Of a DNA stretch of 64,000 bases, positions 23,681-33,091 are shown piece after piece. The notes beneath the pieces were generated by a model. That model did not search any database and was not told the DNA's origin. It worked only from the letters and a program-made list of their open reading frames with translations. Source of the stretch: Pontederia crassipes (taxonomy: Eukaryota; Streptophyta; Magnoliopsida; Commelinales; Pontederiaceae); contig CM060196.1 of assembly GCA_030549335.1 (NCBI GenBank), positions 71,570,139 to 71,634,138 of the forward strand. Direction: 5' to 3'. The position numbers and the translations under genes are program-made. Position 1 is the first letter of the stretch. Every line of letters starts with the position of its first letter.

Positions 23681-24640
23681 GGATAAAATGGGGTTCCCCC
23701 ATTTAAAATGGGGGAACTTACCCCCCATTTCATTGCGCCCGTCCGATCTCGATCGGACGAGCGCCCTTTTAAATAGGGGAAACCGGCATTTTAAATGGGA
23801 GAAACCGCGTGAACCGGCGGGCGGGCGCGTGAACCGGTCGTCTTCGGCCGATAATAAAAAAGGGTCAGCACAGTAAAAATTTCGCCCCTTTCTCCCTCAT
23901 TTTCTCTCCCTCTTTACCCCCTCCTCGCTCGACGTCGACCGGCACGACGTCCGATGACTTCGACGACGACGTCCGCCGACTTCGACGACGACGTCCGTCG
24001 ACTTCGACGACCAGATCCATCGCCGATCATCCCCCGACTTCGAATTTGACACGATCCGCCGCCGATCATCCGATCCGCGCCGAAGGGCCGTCGCCGACCG
24101 GATCCGAGTCATCCTCCACCGCCTCTGACCAGATCCGCGCCACCACCAACTCCGCCGCTGACCAGATCCACGCCACCATGACCAGTTCCGCTCTTCTTCG
24201 ACCAAATCCGCTCGTCTTCGACCAGATCCGCGCGACGAGACGACGACGACGATGAGGTACTTTCCGACCAGATCCGCCGGTTTGTCCTCTTTTCCTTCGC
24301 CGATTTTAATTTCAGGCCGCCCTTCCCTGTTTTTGCCGACAGATCCGTCGTCGGCCGCCCTCCTCGCTCGCACGCCGCCGACCTCCCCGCTCGCATGCCG
24401 CCGCCCTTCGTCGCACGCACGCCGCCGCCCTCCGTGCTCGCACGATCGCCGCCCTCCCCCTCCCCGCTCGCACGCCGCCGCCCTCCGTGCTCGCACGCCG
24501 CCGCCCTCCCGCTCGCACACCTCCGCCCTCCGTCGCATGCACCGCCGCCATTCGTCGCACGCACCGCCGCCGCCCTTCGTCGCACGCACCCCCGTTGACT
24601 GCCGCCGCCGCCCTTTGTCGCACGACACCGATGCCCTGCC
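23681..24640 (+). repeat. Left terminal inverted arm of the MULE
   Basis: The arm opens with a palindrome CCCCCATTTAAAATGGGGG (23696-23714) and has another, CGTCCGATC-TC-GATCGGACG, near 23741. The inner half consists of CCGCC/CGCACGCCGCC repeats. Near 24253 GATGAG|GTACTT looks like a splice donor for the transposase leader; the right arm carries the same sequence inverted. Confidence 0.85.
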
Positions 24641-25001
24641 GTAATTAGTTAAACACTTTTTAATTGATCACTTGTAATTATGTAATAATCACCTTTCTAA
24701 GTAGTGACATTATAATTATGTAATAATCACCTTAAATTGTAAATAGTTGATCATAGATCATGTTGTACTTAGGTAATCAATTTCATCATGCAAGTAGTTA
24801 ATCATCTTGTAAGTAGTTAAATATCTCAAGATTAATTAAATGATGTGAGTTAATTTTCATGTGTAAATATGTTTGTTTAATCATTCTTGTTTGCAATTTG
24901 TTTAATTATATCATGCAACAGTGAGCAAAATCTTCATCAATTTTATCATGTTTTTGAATTTTTAATGAGAATTTATTTGTATTTTTTAGGTAAAATTGCA
25001 C

Positions 25002-27361
25002 ATGGACGATGAGAATAGTGCTAATAACATGGCAGAATTGATAGAAGAATGGATGAATGAAGACGATATTGAACATGACAAACCTGAAGAAGATGTTAAC
25101 TTTGTAGTCAAAGCATATGAGTTACCAAAATCCTATGTTGGAATGTTATTTGACACAGATGAAGAAGCCTACAAATACTACAACATGTATGCTAAATTAA
25201 TGGATTTTTCTGTGAGAAAACAAACTTCACATAGTCACAAGATTACAGGGAAGGTAATCAATGTAAAGTATGTTTGTTCTAAACAAAGGCACAAGAGAAT
25301 TAGACAAGAGCAGACACAAGCTTTTACACAGAGAAGAGAAGTTAGGGACGATTGTCATGCTCATCTATATGTTGTTCTAAGACAAGATGAATAATGGGAG
25401 GTAAAAAAATTTCAAGAAGAGCACAGTCATTGCTTGACAACTCCTTCCAAGGTAAAGTTCTTAAGATCACATAATTAAATCAGCGCAACTTCTAGAGAAA
25501 CTATTGGTCATCTACATGCATTCGATATGGGTCCATCTAAGATTGCCAGAGCCCTTAATATGTCTGGAGAACCTCTTATAACAACTCAGAATTGTATTGA
25601 TCATTTCAGAATCATAAGAAAAATCACTTTCTCTGTCGAATGCTTGCAAATTATCTATAATTTTCAAAAAAGGGTACATTCTGATCCGAGTTTCTTTCAT
25701 AGTTGGGAGGTTGATGCAGATGGCACAGTTCTGAATTTCTTTTTGGGCTGATGGTAGGTCAAGAGATAGTTATTTGACTTTTGGTGACGTCGTTGTATTT
25801 GATACAACATACCGAACTAATAATTTAAGAATGTCATTTGCACCTTTCACATGAATTAATCACCATTGGAGATCTTGTTTATTTGGATGTGCTTTACTTG
25901 CAGATGAGACAGAGGAGACTTTCACATGGTTGTTTGAACAATGATCTGAATGCATGTTTGGAAGACATCCACAATGTATCATTACAGATCAGGACATCGC
26001 GATGGAGAATGCCATACGTAAGATTTCTTCACACACAAAACACATCTTTTATATATGTCATATTGCTAGAAATGCGATGACTCATCTATAGAATTTGTAT
26101 GCACAATCGACATTTAAGGAGGAGTACAATAAGTGGCTATATGAATCGTCAAATACAAACGAGTTTGAAGAGGGATGGCTCTCTTTGAAAGAAAAATTTC
26201 ATATTCGAGATGGGCATTGGATAGAAGTGATGCACAACAAATGTGAACAGTGGATTTCTTTATATTATAAAGACGTCTTTACTGCAGGTATGCGAACCAC
26301 TCAAAGGGCAGAAAGTATAAATGCTTTTTTTTATGGTTATGTCAATGCGCACACTTCGCTTTCGCACTTTGTAGAGCAATATGAAAAAGTTGTCTAGACT
26401 CATCGTCGACGTGAAGAACGAGAAGACTTTCAAACAATGAACTCACAACCTGCATACATTGTTAATAGTCGTTTGGAGGAACATGCATGTAAGATCTACA
26501 CACATGCTTCATCTTGTAAGTTTCAGACAGAATATGCAAAGTGTTTCAGTCTTACAATGCATAAGATTTACAAGGACACAGATAGATCTTACTACTCTGT
26601 TTTTCCTATGAGGACTATTGACGAGGGAAAAAATGTGGTGAAATTTAGTAAAGCTGAAAATATTTATGCAAAATGTTCATGCAAAAAGTTTGAACAAGAA
26701 GGAATTTTGTGCTGTCATGTTCTCTGTATATTGCAAAAGAAAAGTGTGAATTTCTTGCCTGAAGATTATGTGCTTCATCGTTGAACCATAAATGCTAGAT
26801 ACACAAAAGCACATGCCATTTATGCTTGTCAATCCACTTTCGGTGATAGCATATCACCCATTCAGGCATTATCTTGGCAAACTAATCTATGGAAAGTATA
26901 AACAATGGGTCTCATTTCACGTACGCATTTACAATGCGGAGCGCCAACTATAGATGATCTCATCTTGAAAATGAGTACAATTCATGTGCCGAGTGAATCT
27001 ATAGATGCAAGTAGAGCAAGCACAAGCCACTTTCAAACAACTCAGTTTAGCACTACTGACTTACCACTTAGTGAACCAAACTCCATAAACTTGCATGACT
27101 TAAAATTTACGATTCGGGACCCACTTTGTGTGAAGTTTAAACGCAGGCCTAAGAATATTGCAAGGATGAAATTTGGGGTGAAAATTTCCATGTCACAGAA
27201 TGATTCGAGAAAGATGAGTTGCAGGAAATGCGGAAAGCAAGGACATGACAAATGGAAGTGTCCATTATTGCAGGTTTATTTACTTTTCATTTAACAGAAG
27301 TTTAATTCATCTTCATTTACTTCTATCTTAGGAAGTCTAATATTTGTCTTTATATTTGATA
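25002..27361 (+). pseudogene. FAR1/MURA-type MULE transposase, decayed
   Basis: A splice acceptor (TTTTTTAG, about 24988) precedes ATGGACGATGAG. In order: an acidic N-terminus; a FAR1-type DNA-binding region (LFDTDEEAYKYYNMYAKLMDF, HKRIRQEQT, DCHAHLYV; to about 25390); a linker with DPSFFHSWEVDADG; the MULE transposase core ([11 protein letters not shown], then TDQDIAMENAIRK, about 25780-26080); GMRTTQRAESINAF; a SWIM zinc finger CSCKKFEQEGILCCHVLCIL; and a CCHC knuckle CRKCGKQGHDKWKCPLL near 27220, followed by a GT donor and a short last exon ending about 27390. The frame is broken by a stop right after LRQDE (25392), another after EQYEKVV (26395), stops near 26784 and 26898, and shifts between 25430 and 26090. 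It would have acted on the element's own ends. Confidence 0.88.
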
Positions 27362-28298
27362 GGGTGCTGAGAATGAGGGTCATGACTGAATACTTATATA
27401 ATATGTTGGATGTCATATGTTTGATGTAATATGTTGGAACCTATTTATGCTGGAACTTATTTTATGTTGTAATATGTTGGAACTTATTTTGTGTATGAAT
27501 GCATGTTGGAACCTACTTATGTTGTAACTTATTTATGTTGGAACCTACTTATATTGTAACTTATTTATGTTGGAACTTATTTTGTGTTGTAACATATTTG
27601 TCTTGATTTGTTACATTCCCAAACTTCATGGGAGAAATAGTTTCACAAACTTCATGGTTCATTTACGTTGATTTGGCTTCGTAACATTCCCAAACTTCAG
27701 ATGGCTTTCTTGACAAAATCTGCACTAGTTTCATGGGAGAAATAGTTTCACAAGGAAGACATTGTTGAAAGATGTTACAGAAATAGTTTCAAATTCTGCA
27801 CATCTTGCAATTATAACAGGCAAAAAGCAAGCATGTTGGTTGCTTCCACATTTCTATATGCAAGTGGATGATCATGCATTCATGCTGGAAACTCCTTTTG
27901 TTCATGATTCATAAGCGAATTGCTCAGTCATGCTTTTTCTATCATGCATTCCAGTTAAACAGCTACTGTTCCAACATATCGCAAACATACACACAACATA
28001 TCGCAAACATGCATACAACATATTGCAAGCATACAACATCTCACAAACATATCGTAAATTGTTAACTAAACATAATTACCTACAAGTTCATTACAAACTG
28101 CTATGACTACATAAAAAGAAGTAATACAAATGATTACAAACCTTGCAACTAAAGAAAGTTCATTTTAAATAATACAAATGATATTATCATTCCAAAAAGT
28201 AAATACATAATTTTATCTCTCCTTGCAACATCTTTATAGGTGATAATTTTATTGAGCAATCATATTAAAATGATCATATATTTATTCGATCTTCGTCT

Positions 28299-28664
28299 TT
28301 AAACTTTTTCATCGTCCTTTAACAAGCTTCTTAGAATATTCTTATGCCGATCATCCATAGTTGGATCGAACCACTGAAAAAATTACAATCTTTGTACGGG
28401 GGCTTACCCTGGAAGAACATTATACACAAAATGAACATCAAACGTTGAAACAGAAATGAAGATCAAAATACATTACTTATTGTCAATGAAAATGTTTACC
28501 CGATAATGAGAGCACCCCCAAAATTGTCTCTCGGGATTATTATTTGTCCATGAAGTTTGTAGTATTGCCTTATCACCACATGCACAAAAAGAAATATCTA
28601 ATTGACGTGATATGAAAGAGGTAGAAGATGACATGACTGACATGTGAAATCCTAAAACATGCAT
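28299..28664 (-). pseudogene. GRF-type zinc-finger ORF carried by the MULE
   Basis: Two minus-strand exons converge on the transposase gene. Exon A (28501 to about 28664) reads ...DISFCACGDKAILQTSW then NPERQFWGCSHYR and ends at a GT donor. Exon B (28299 to about 28389) starts after TTCCAG with GKPPYKDCNFF, then WFDPTMDDRHKNILRSLL and a stop. This is the CxC...PxRxFxGC...C-FFxWxD pattern of GRF zinc fingers. One T appears missing in the T-run before QWFD, shifting the frame. GRF fingers bind nucleic acid in topoisomerase III and APE2-like proteins. Its role in the element is unknown; placement resembles mudrB in MuDR. Confidence 0.72.
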
Positions 28665-29329
28665 GCATACAAGGGCGATGAAACACTAAGTACAATTGAA
28701 GTTCAGATAAACATAATTAAGTACAATTAAACTTCAGTTAAATAACATAGTTGAGTACAAATTACGATAAACATCTAGATGCGAGAAAGATACCGTGAGG
28801 GCGTGTCAGGAGCATGCAGAACGGCAGGGCGTGCGGGGGCGTGCAGAGAATTTTCTAGTTTCAGATAGAGATATATTCCTTCGTTCAAATGCTCGTAACA
28901 AGTAATCCAACTAACTGAAGAATAACGTAGATGGAGTATATCAAAGAAATATTTCAGTATAAAAAAGGTTATGTCAATTTTACAAAACAATTATATAAGA
29001 CCACTCGACTGCAGAAGATGCTTGGATAGCGTAAATAGTTGAATTCTTAATGATATTGTCACGGCCATAGCAAGCTTCTCAACTATAATGAATACGACTA
29101 AGCCTGTGTAGCTAAAGGAAAATTATATTGAGAAATTTTGCCTTAAATGAGAGGAACTTATACACATGTAGAAGCAGGATACCCAAAAATCATCTTTATC
29201 GAGTCATGCATAAGAAACAGATAAACAAAACAAGCAGGCATTATTAAGGTAAGCAGGATTCAAAGAACATACAAATTCAAGCACCGATAATAGTTCAGTG
29301 CTCCTGAAAATCCTGACTTCTCAAATTTT

Positions 29330-30193
29330 GCGATGCGACGGCGGCGGTGCGTGCGACGAAGGGTGGCGGCGGCGGTGCGTGCGACGAAGGTTGGCGGTCA
29401 GCGGCGGTGCGTGCGACGAAGGTTGGCGGTCAGCGGCGATGCGTGCGACGAAGGGCGGCGGTCAGCGGCGGTGCGTGCGACGAAGGGCGGCGGCGGCGGT
29501 GCATGCGACGAAGGGCGGCGGTCAGCGGTGATGCTTGCGACGAAGGGCGGCGGTCAGCGGCGATGCGTGCGACGAAGGGCGGCGGCGTGCGAGCGGGGAG
29601 GTCGGCGGTGTGCGAGCGGGGAGGGCGGCCGACGGCGGATCTGTCAGCAAAGACAGGGGAGGGCGGCCCGAGATTAAAACCGGCAAAGGAAAAGAGGACA
29701 AACCGGAGGATCTGGTCGGAAAGTACCTCATCGTCGTTGTCGTCATCTCGTCGCACAGATCTAGTCGAAGACGAGCGGATCTGGTCGAAGAACAGCGGAT
29801 CTGGTCGTGGTGGCGTGAATCTGATCGGCGACGGAGTTGGTGGTGGTGCGGATCTGGTTGGCGGCGGTGGAGGTGGCTCGGATCTGGTCGATGACGGCCC
29901 TTCGCTCGGATCGGATGATCGACGGCGGATCATGTCGAATTCGAAGTCAGCGGATGATCGGCGGCGGATCTGGTTGTCGAAGTCGGCAGACGTCATCGTC
30001 GAAGTCGCCGGACGCCGTGCCAGTCGACGTCGCGCGAGGAGGGAGTAAAGAGGGAGAGAGAAAATGAGGGAGAAAGGGGCGAAATTTTTACTACGCCGCC
30101 CCTTTTTATTATCGACTGAAGATGACCGGTTCATGCGCCCGCCCGCCGGTTCACGCGGTTTCCCCCATTTAAAATGGGGGACCCATTTTATTC
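29330..30193 (-). repeat. Right terminal inverted arm of the MULE with ~30-bp tandem repeats
   Basis: The inner edge (29340-29590) is a minisatellite of about eight GGTGCGTGCGACGAAGG-GGCGG(TCAGC) units of 21-33 bp. The outer part mirrors the left arm. Long frames through it on both strands come from this repeat and the high GC, not from a protein. Confidence 0.85.
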
Positions 30194-30572
30194 TTAAAAA
30201 ATACTTTTCATCAGGAAGTTTCTATGAGGCAGCAAGTAACATCTGACCTTTGGGTGGGACACCCTTTTCAAGTGTTTGGCACTCAGTTATGCCACGGGCA
30301 AGTGGGGCGTGGTCGCATACAGCTAATTATGTAGACAAATATTAAAATTAAGAAAGAGTGCTTTTTAATAATAATTTTTTTTAAGATTTTATATTTTCAG
30401 GAATTCTTCATGGTGAAGGCTCTTGGTCGCACGTGCTATTTGCACCTACTATATAAATTTTAAATATTACATGTACCTGAAAAACATTAAATATTTGCTA
30501 TTTTTTTATAATGTAGATTTGAAATATATATATAGCATTTGTCATAAAATGTTTGTTTATTAGATTAATAAA

Positions 30573-30760
30573 ATCAACAATAGCAACAACAACAATAAAA
30601 CCTTATCCCACTAGGTGGGGTCGGCTACATGGATCATACGACACATTCGTTGATTCATATTTATGACATTCAACAGAGTTTTACGCTGGTTGTCGGGGCC
30701 TAACACAACCCTCCTTCTTTATTCGAGCTTGGAACCAACTATAAAACATAAGTGAAGTTT
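30573..30760 (-). mobile_element. Au-type SINE copy, minus strand
   Basis: On the minus strand it reads AAACTTCACTTATGTTTTATAG, GGAGGGTTGTGTTAGGCCCC, CGACAACCAGCGTAAAA, ATCAACGAATG, GCCGACCCCACCTAGTGGGA and ends in a TTGTTG-type tail. It is more diverged than the copies at 56-63 kb, and I found no clear target duplication. Its 5' limit coincides with the ACTCCGCC junction point of the other copies. Confidence 0.85.
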
Positions 30761-30885
30761 AGAATAGAGTAAACAGTTGACATAATGCCTCATGTTAGCC
30801 TATCCATATATCAGACACTGCCAAAAGTGCAAGTGATGCAGGTCCTCTATTATGGCCTTGATGAACTGAGCTGATAATATATTTC

Positions 30886-30923
30886 TGATAACATAAGGTT
30901 TTTTTTTAAAGGTGATAACATAA
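30886..30923 (-). mobile_element. Micro-insertion with poly(T) and 11-bp direct repeats
   Basis: TGATAACATAA at 30886-30896 recurs at 30913-30923. Between them is GGTTTTTTTTTAAAGG (16 bp), a short T-run insert that reads as an A-tail on the minus strand. Confidence 0.55.
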
Positions 30924-31117
30924 AAGGTTTTCTCTTCATTCTCCAACCCTCGACATCTGTCAGGCACCAACTATTATCTAAATCTAACAGGTGTCGATGG
31001 TATCTAGGGTGTCTCTTCCTGAGTGGAAAGGAGATTTTTTACCTGATGAACGTAGATAAATAATATCAACTAGTAGCAGAGCAACAATTGCGCAACAGTG
31101 GGGATGAGAACAACTTT

Positions 31118-31158
31118 CTTTAGCTAGGTTTTTTTTTTTCGAAACGCTTTAGCTAGGT
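31118..31158 (-). mobile_element. Micro-insertion, poly(T) + CGAAACG, 12-bp direct repeats
   Basis: CTTTAGCTAGGT at 31118-31129 recurs perfectly at 31147-31158. The 17-bp insert is ten T then CGAAACG, i.e. CGTTTCG plus A10 on the minus strand. It looks like a retroelement copy cut to its last seven bases plus the tail. Confidence 0.65.
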
Positions 31159-31342
31159 ATTTGCAGACTCCATAATCTAAGTTGTTGAACTGAATATGTT
31201 CTGAGAAACTAAGAGTTAACAGCAAACAATGCCAATTCCTAATCGTTGATTCTTGAAAATTCATTGTTTTCTAGTAAGTCAAAGTTGGTCTCATATGCAC
31301 GTAACAAGACATATCAAGTTATCAGGACTTGTAGGATTCAAC

Positions 31343-31511
31343 TCACGAATGCCAGTTGCGCCTTATGATGCCAACAACACGTCCAACCGGACGACTTGAA
31401 GTAGTGGGCATAGATCCAGTCACAGATTGGCCAGAATTTGTACTTCTAGGGGCATCATCAGCACTATTTGGGGCCAAGTGAACATCTTCTTCGGTGTCCT
31501 CTTCATCATCG
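31343..31511 (-). pseudogene. RRP44/DIS3 exosome nuclease exon fragment
   Basis: The minus strand encodes DDEEDTEEDVHLAPNSADDA and then SSRPVGRVVGIIRRNWHS, followed by a good donor (TC|GTGAGT). This matches the segment of plant RRP44A just before its cold-shock/RNB part (GR-VGI-KRNW). No neighbouring RRP44 exon was found within 1 kb on either side, and the usual acceptor is not visible upstream. It is therefore an orphan exon: a relic of a gene broken by rearrangement, or a piece captured and moved. A complete gene elsewhere presumably exists. Confidence 0.75.
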
Positions 31512-31939
31512 ATAATAATGATGAACAAATAATTAATTTATATAGATTAATAAAATCATTATATATTAATTTATTTTATTAGTTATATAGTGATTTGATT
31601 AAAATTAAAATCATTCGATTATTAGATAAATCATGAACGAATAATTTTAACAAATATAATTAATTTCATGGTACTTCTTTTATTATTAAATTAGTCCAAT
31701 AAATATATATTACTTTATCTAAAAAAATATAATAAATAAATTAATAGTAAATCATATTAATTAGATTAATTAAGTAATTAAAAAATCAGCGGTGCTGAAA
31801 TACGTCATAAACTCACCTGTGCATAAAATAGCTTATTTTTGCTCAAGTATATCTAAACTGTTTTTGAAAAGTTATCCAAGGGCAAATGGTTCCTGTTTGT
31901 CTTTTTACTTGATAGTGCTACAAGAAAATTTTTACTAAA

Positions 31940-32502
31940 TACTCTTTAATTTTGACACTTTATCAACATTATCTTTCAACATCTTCCAACTTTATTTTGT
32001 AATCAAATTGTCCTTCATCTTTTAACACGTTTCACAAAATGCTCTTTTCACCACTTATCCCTCATTTCCCAATTGATATGATAATGTTCTTTCTCGCGCA
32101 CCGCCAATTGAAGGGAGAAGAGGAGGGGGCGGCCACCCCCACCCCTTTCCTCTCCGATGTTGGAGAAGAGAGAGTGAAGGGAGTGGGCCCCTTCCTTCTA
32201 CGCGAGGAGGGGGCGCCACCCCTTCCCCCTCTTCTCTCCGAAGTCGCCCCCTCCAGTGAGTGGAATGTGGGCAGCAGCAATTTTTTTTTATTTTTTAATA
32301 TTATTTTATTTTTTTAGTAATGTCACATGCTTGCGTGGAGGAAAAAAAATTGTCATACGACGTCACATCAATAGGGTGATCGAAAAATCGTCTATCAAAG
32401 ATAAAAAAAGCATCTAATGAAATAAGTTAAAAAATATAATATCGTTAAGTGAAGTTAAGAAATAATATTGAGAAAACGATCAAAGTTGAAGAGTAACATA
32501 AT
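31940..32502. mobile_element. Long-TIR MITE-like element with GC-rich core
   Basis: The left arm (TACTCTTTAATTTTGA, TCAACATTATCTTTCAAC, then TTTTAACACG and ATGCTCTTTTCACC) matches the inverted right arm (TACTCTTCAACTTTGATCG, TCAATATTATTTCTTAAC, TTTTTTAACTTA, ATGCTTTTTTTATC) over about 130 bp. The core (32100-32260) is a GGGGGC/GCCCCC imperfect palindrome. No coding domain or certain target duplication was found. Confidence 0.65.
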
Positions 32503-33091
32503 TTACCCCACATTAACCCCTATATCTAATTATTAATCACCATATAACAACACATTTCTAAAGATGCATATTATTCTTACAACTAAGCTGGTGCAACCAT
32601 GTTGCACAGTTCTCTCCCATCGAGGAGATCAATACAACCTGACAAATAAAGCAATGGAAGAAAATAGAGCAAATAAAGGAGATGGTGCAAGATAAGATGT
32701 CTATGGGAAATTTCCTCCAAAAAAGAGTACTAATATGGAGAACAATTTGCAAATCAATCAACTTCCCAAAGTATATTGCTGGATGGTCCAACATCTTTTT
32801 TTTTTCTTTTGATTTTAACTACATAAAAATTCTGCAACTCCTCCCTTCCCCCACTGGTTCATAGCCAATGAGGACTTGTTCTTGAGCATGAACTACGCTA
32901 CATTCTATTGCCAGGTTGTACAAGGAAGAAAACAACCAATGACACCACTTCAACATTAATCAGTTTCTGTCTGCTCAAGAAAGGAATGCTATTATGCAAA
33001 AACAAAGATGGGAGAATCATTAAGCACTATGAAGCTCACCATTGAGCACTAGTCATTTGGTTATGTTCTAAGGGAAGCATATGCCCTGGCT
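32503..33091. other. 3' flank of the GATA26 gene
   Basis: Nothing coding was recognised. It presumably contains the 3' untranslated region near 32880-33091. Confidence 0.4.

Larger units (their letters stand above)
23681..30193 (+). mobile_element. Mutator-like element (FAR1/Jittery-type MULE), 6.5 kb
   Basis: The element has a perfect 9-bp target duplication TTAAAAAAT (23672-23680 and 30194-30202), the Mutator hallmark. The ends are GGATAAAATGGGG and, inverted, GAATAAAATGGG. Inverted arms of about 860-960 bp (23681-24640 and 29330-30193) share long blocks such as GAAACCGCGTGAACCGGCGG and AAAAATTTCGCCCCTTTCTC. A decayed FAR1-domain transposase gene reads rightwards out of the left arm, and a GRF zinc-finger ORF reads leftwards out of the right arm. 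The left arm has about 75 extra bp (23715-23790) that the right lacks. Because the transposase has several stops and frame changes, this copy is no longer autonomous. Confidence 0.93.

Noticed and set aside
23897-24650. Long overlapping open frames on both strands in the left MULE arm
   Set aside because: They arise from GC-rich CGCC repeats with few stops; Arg/Gly/Ala-rich low-complexity products in several frames at once, mirrored in the right arm (29298-30134).
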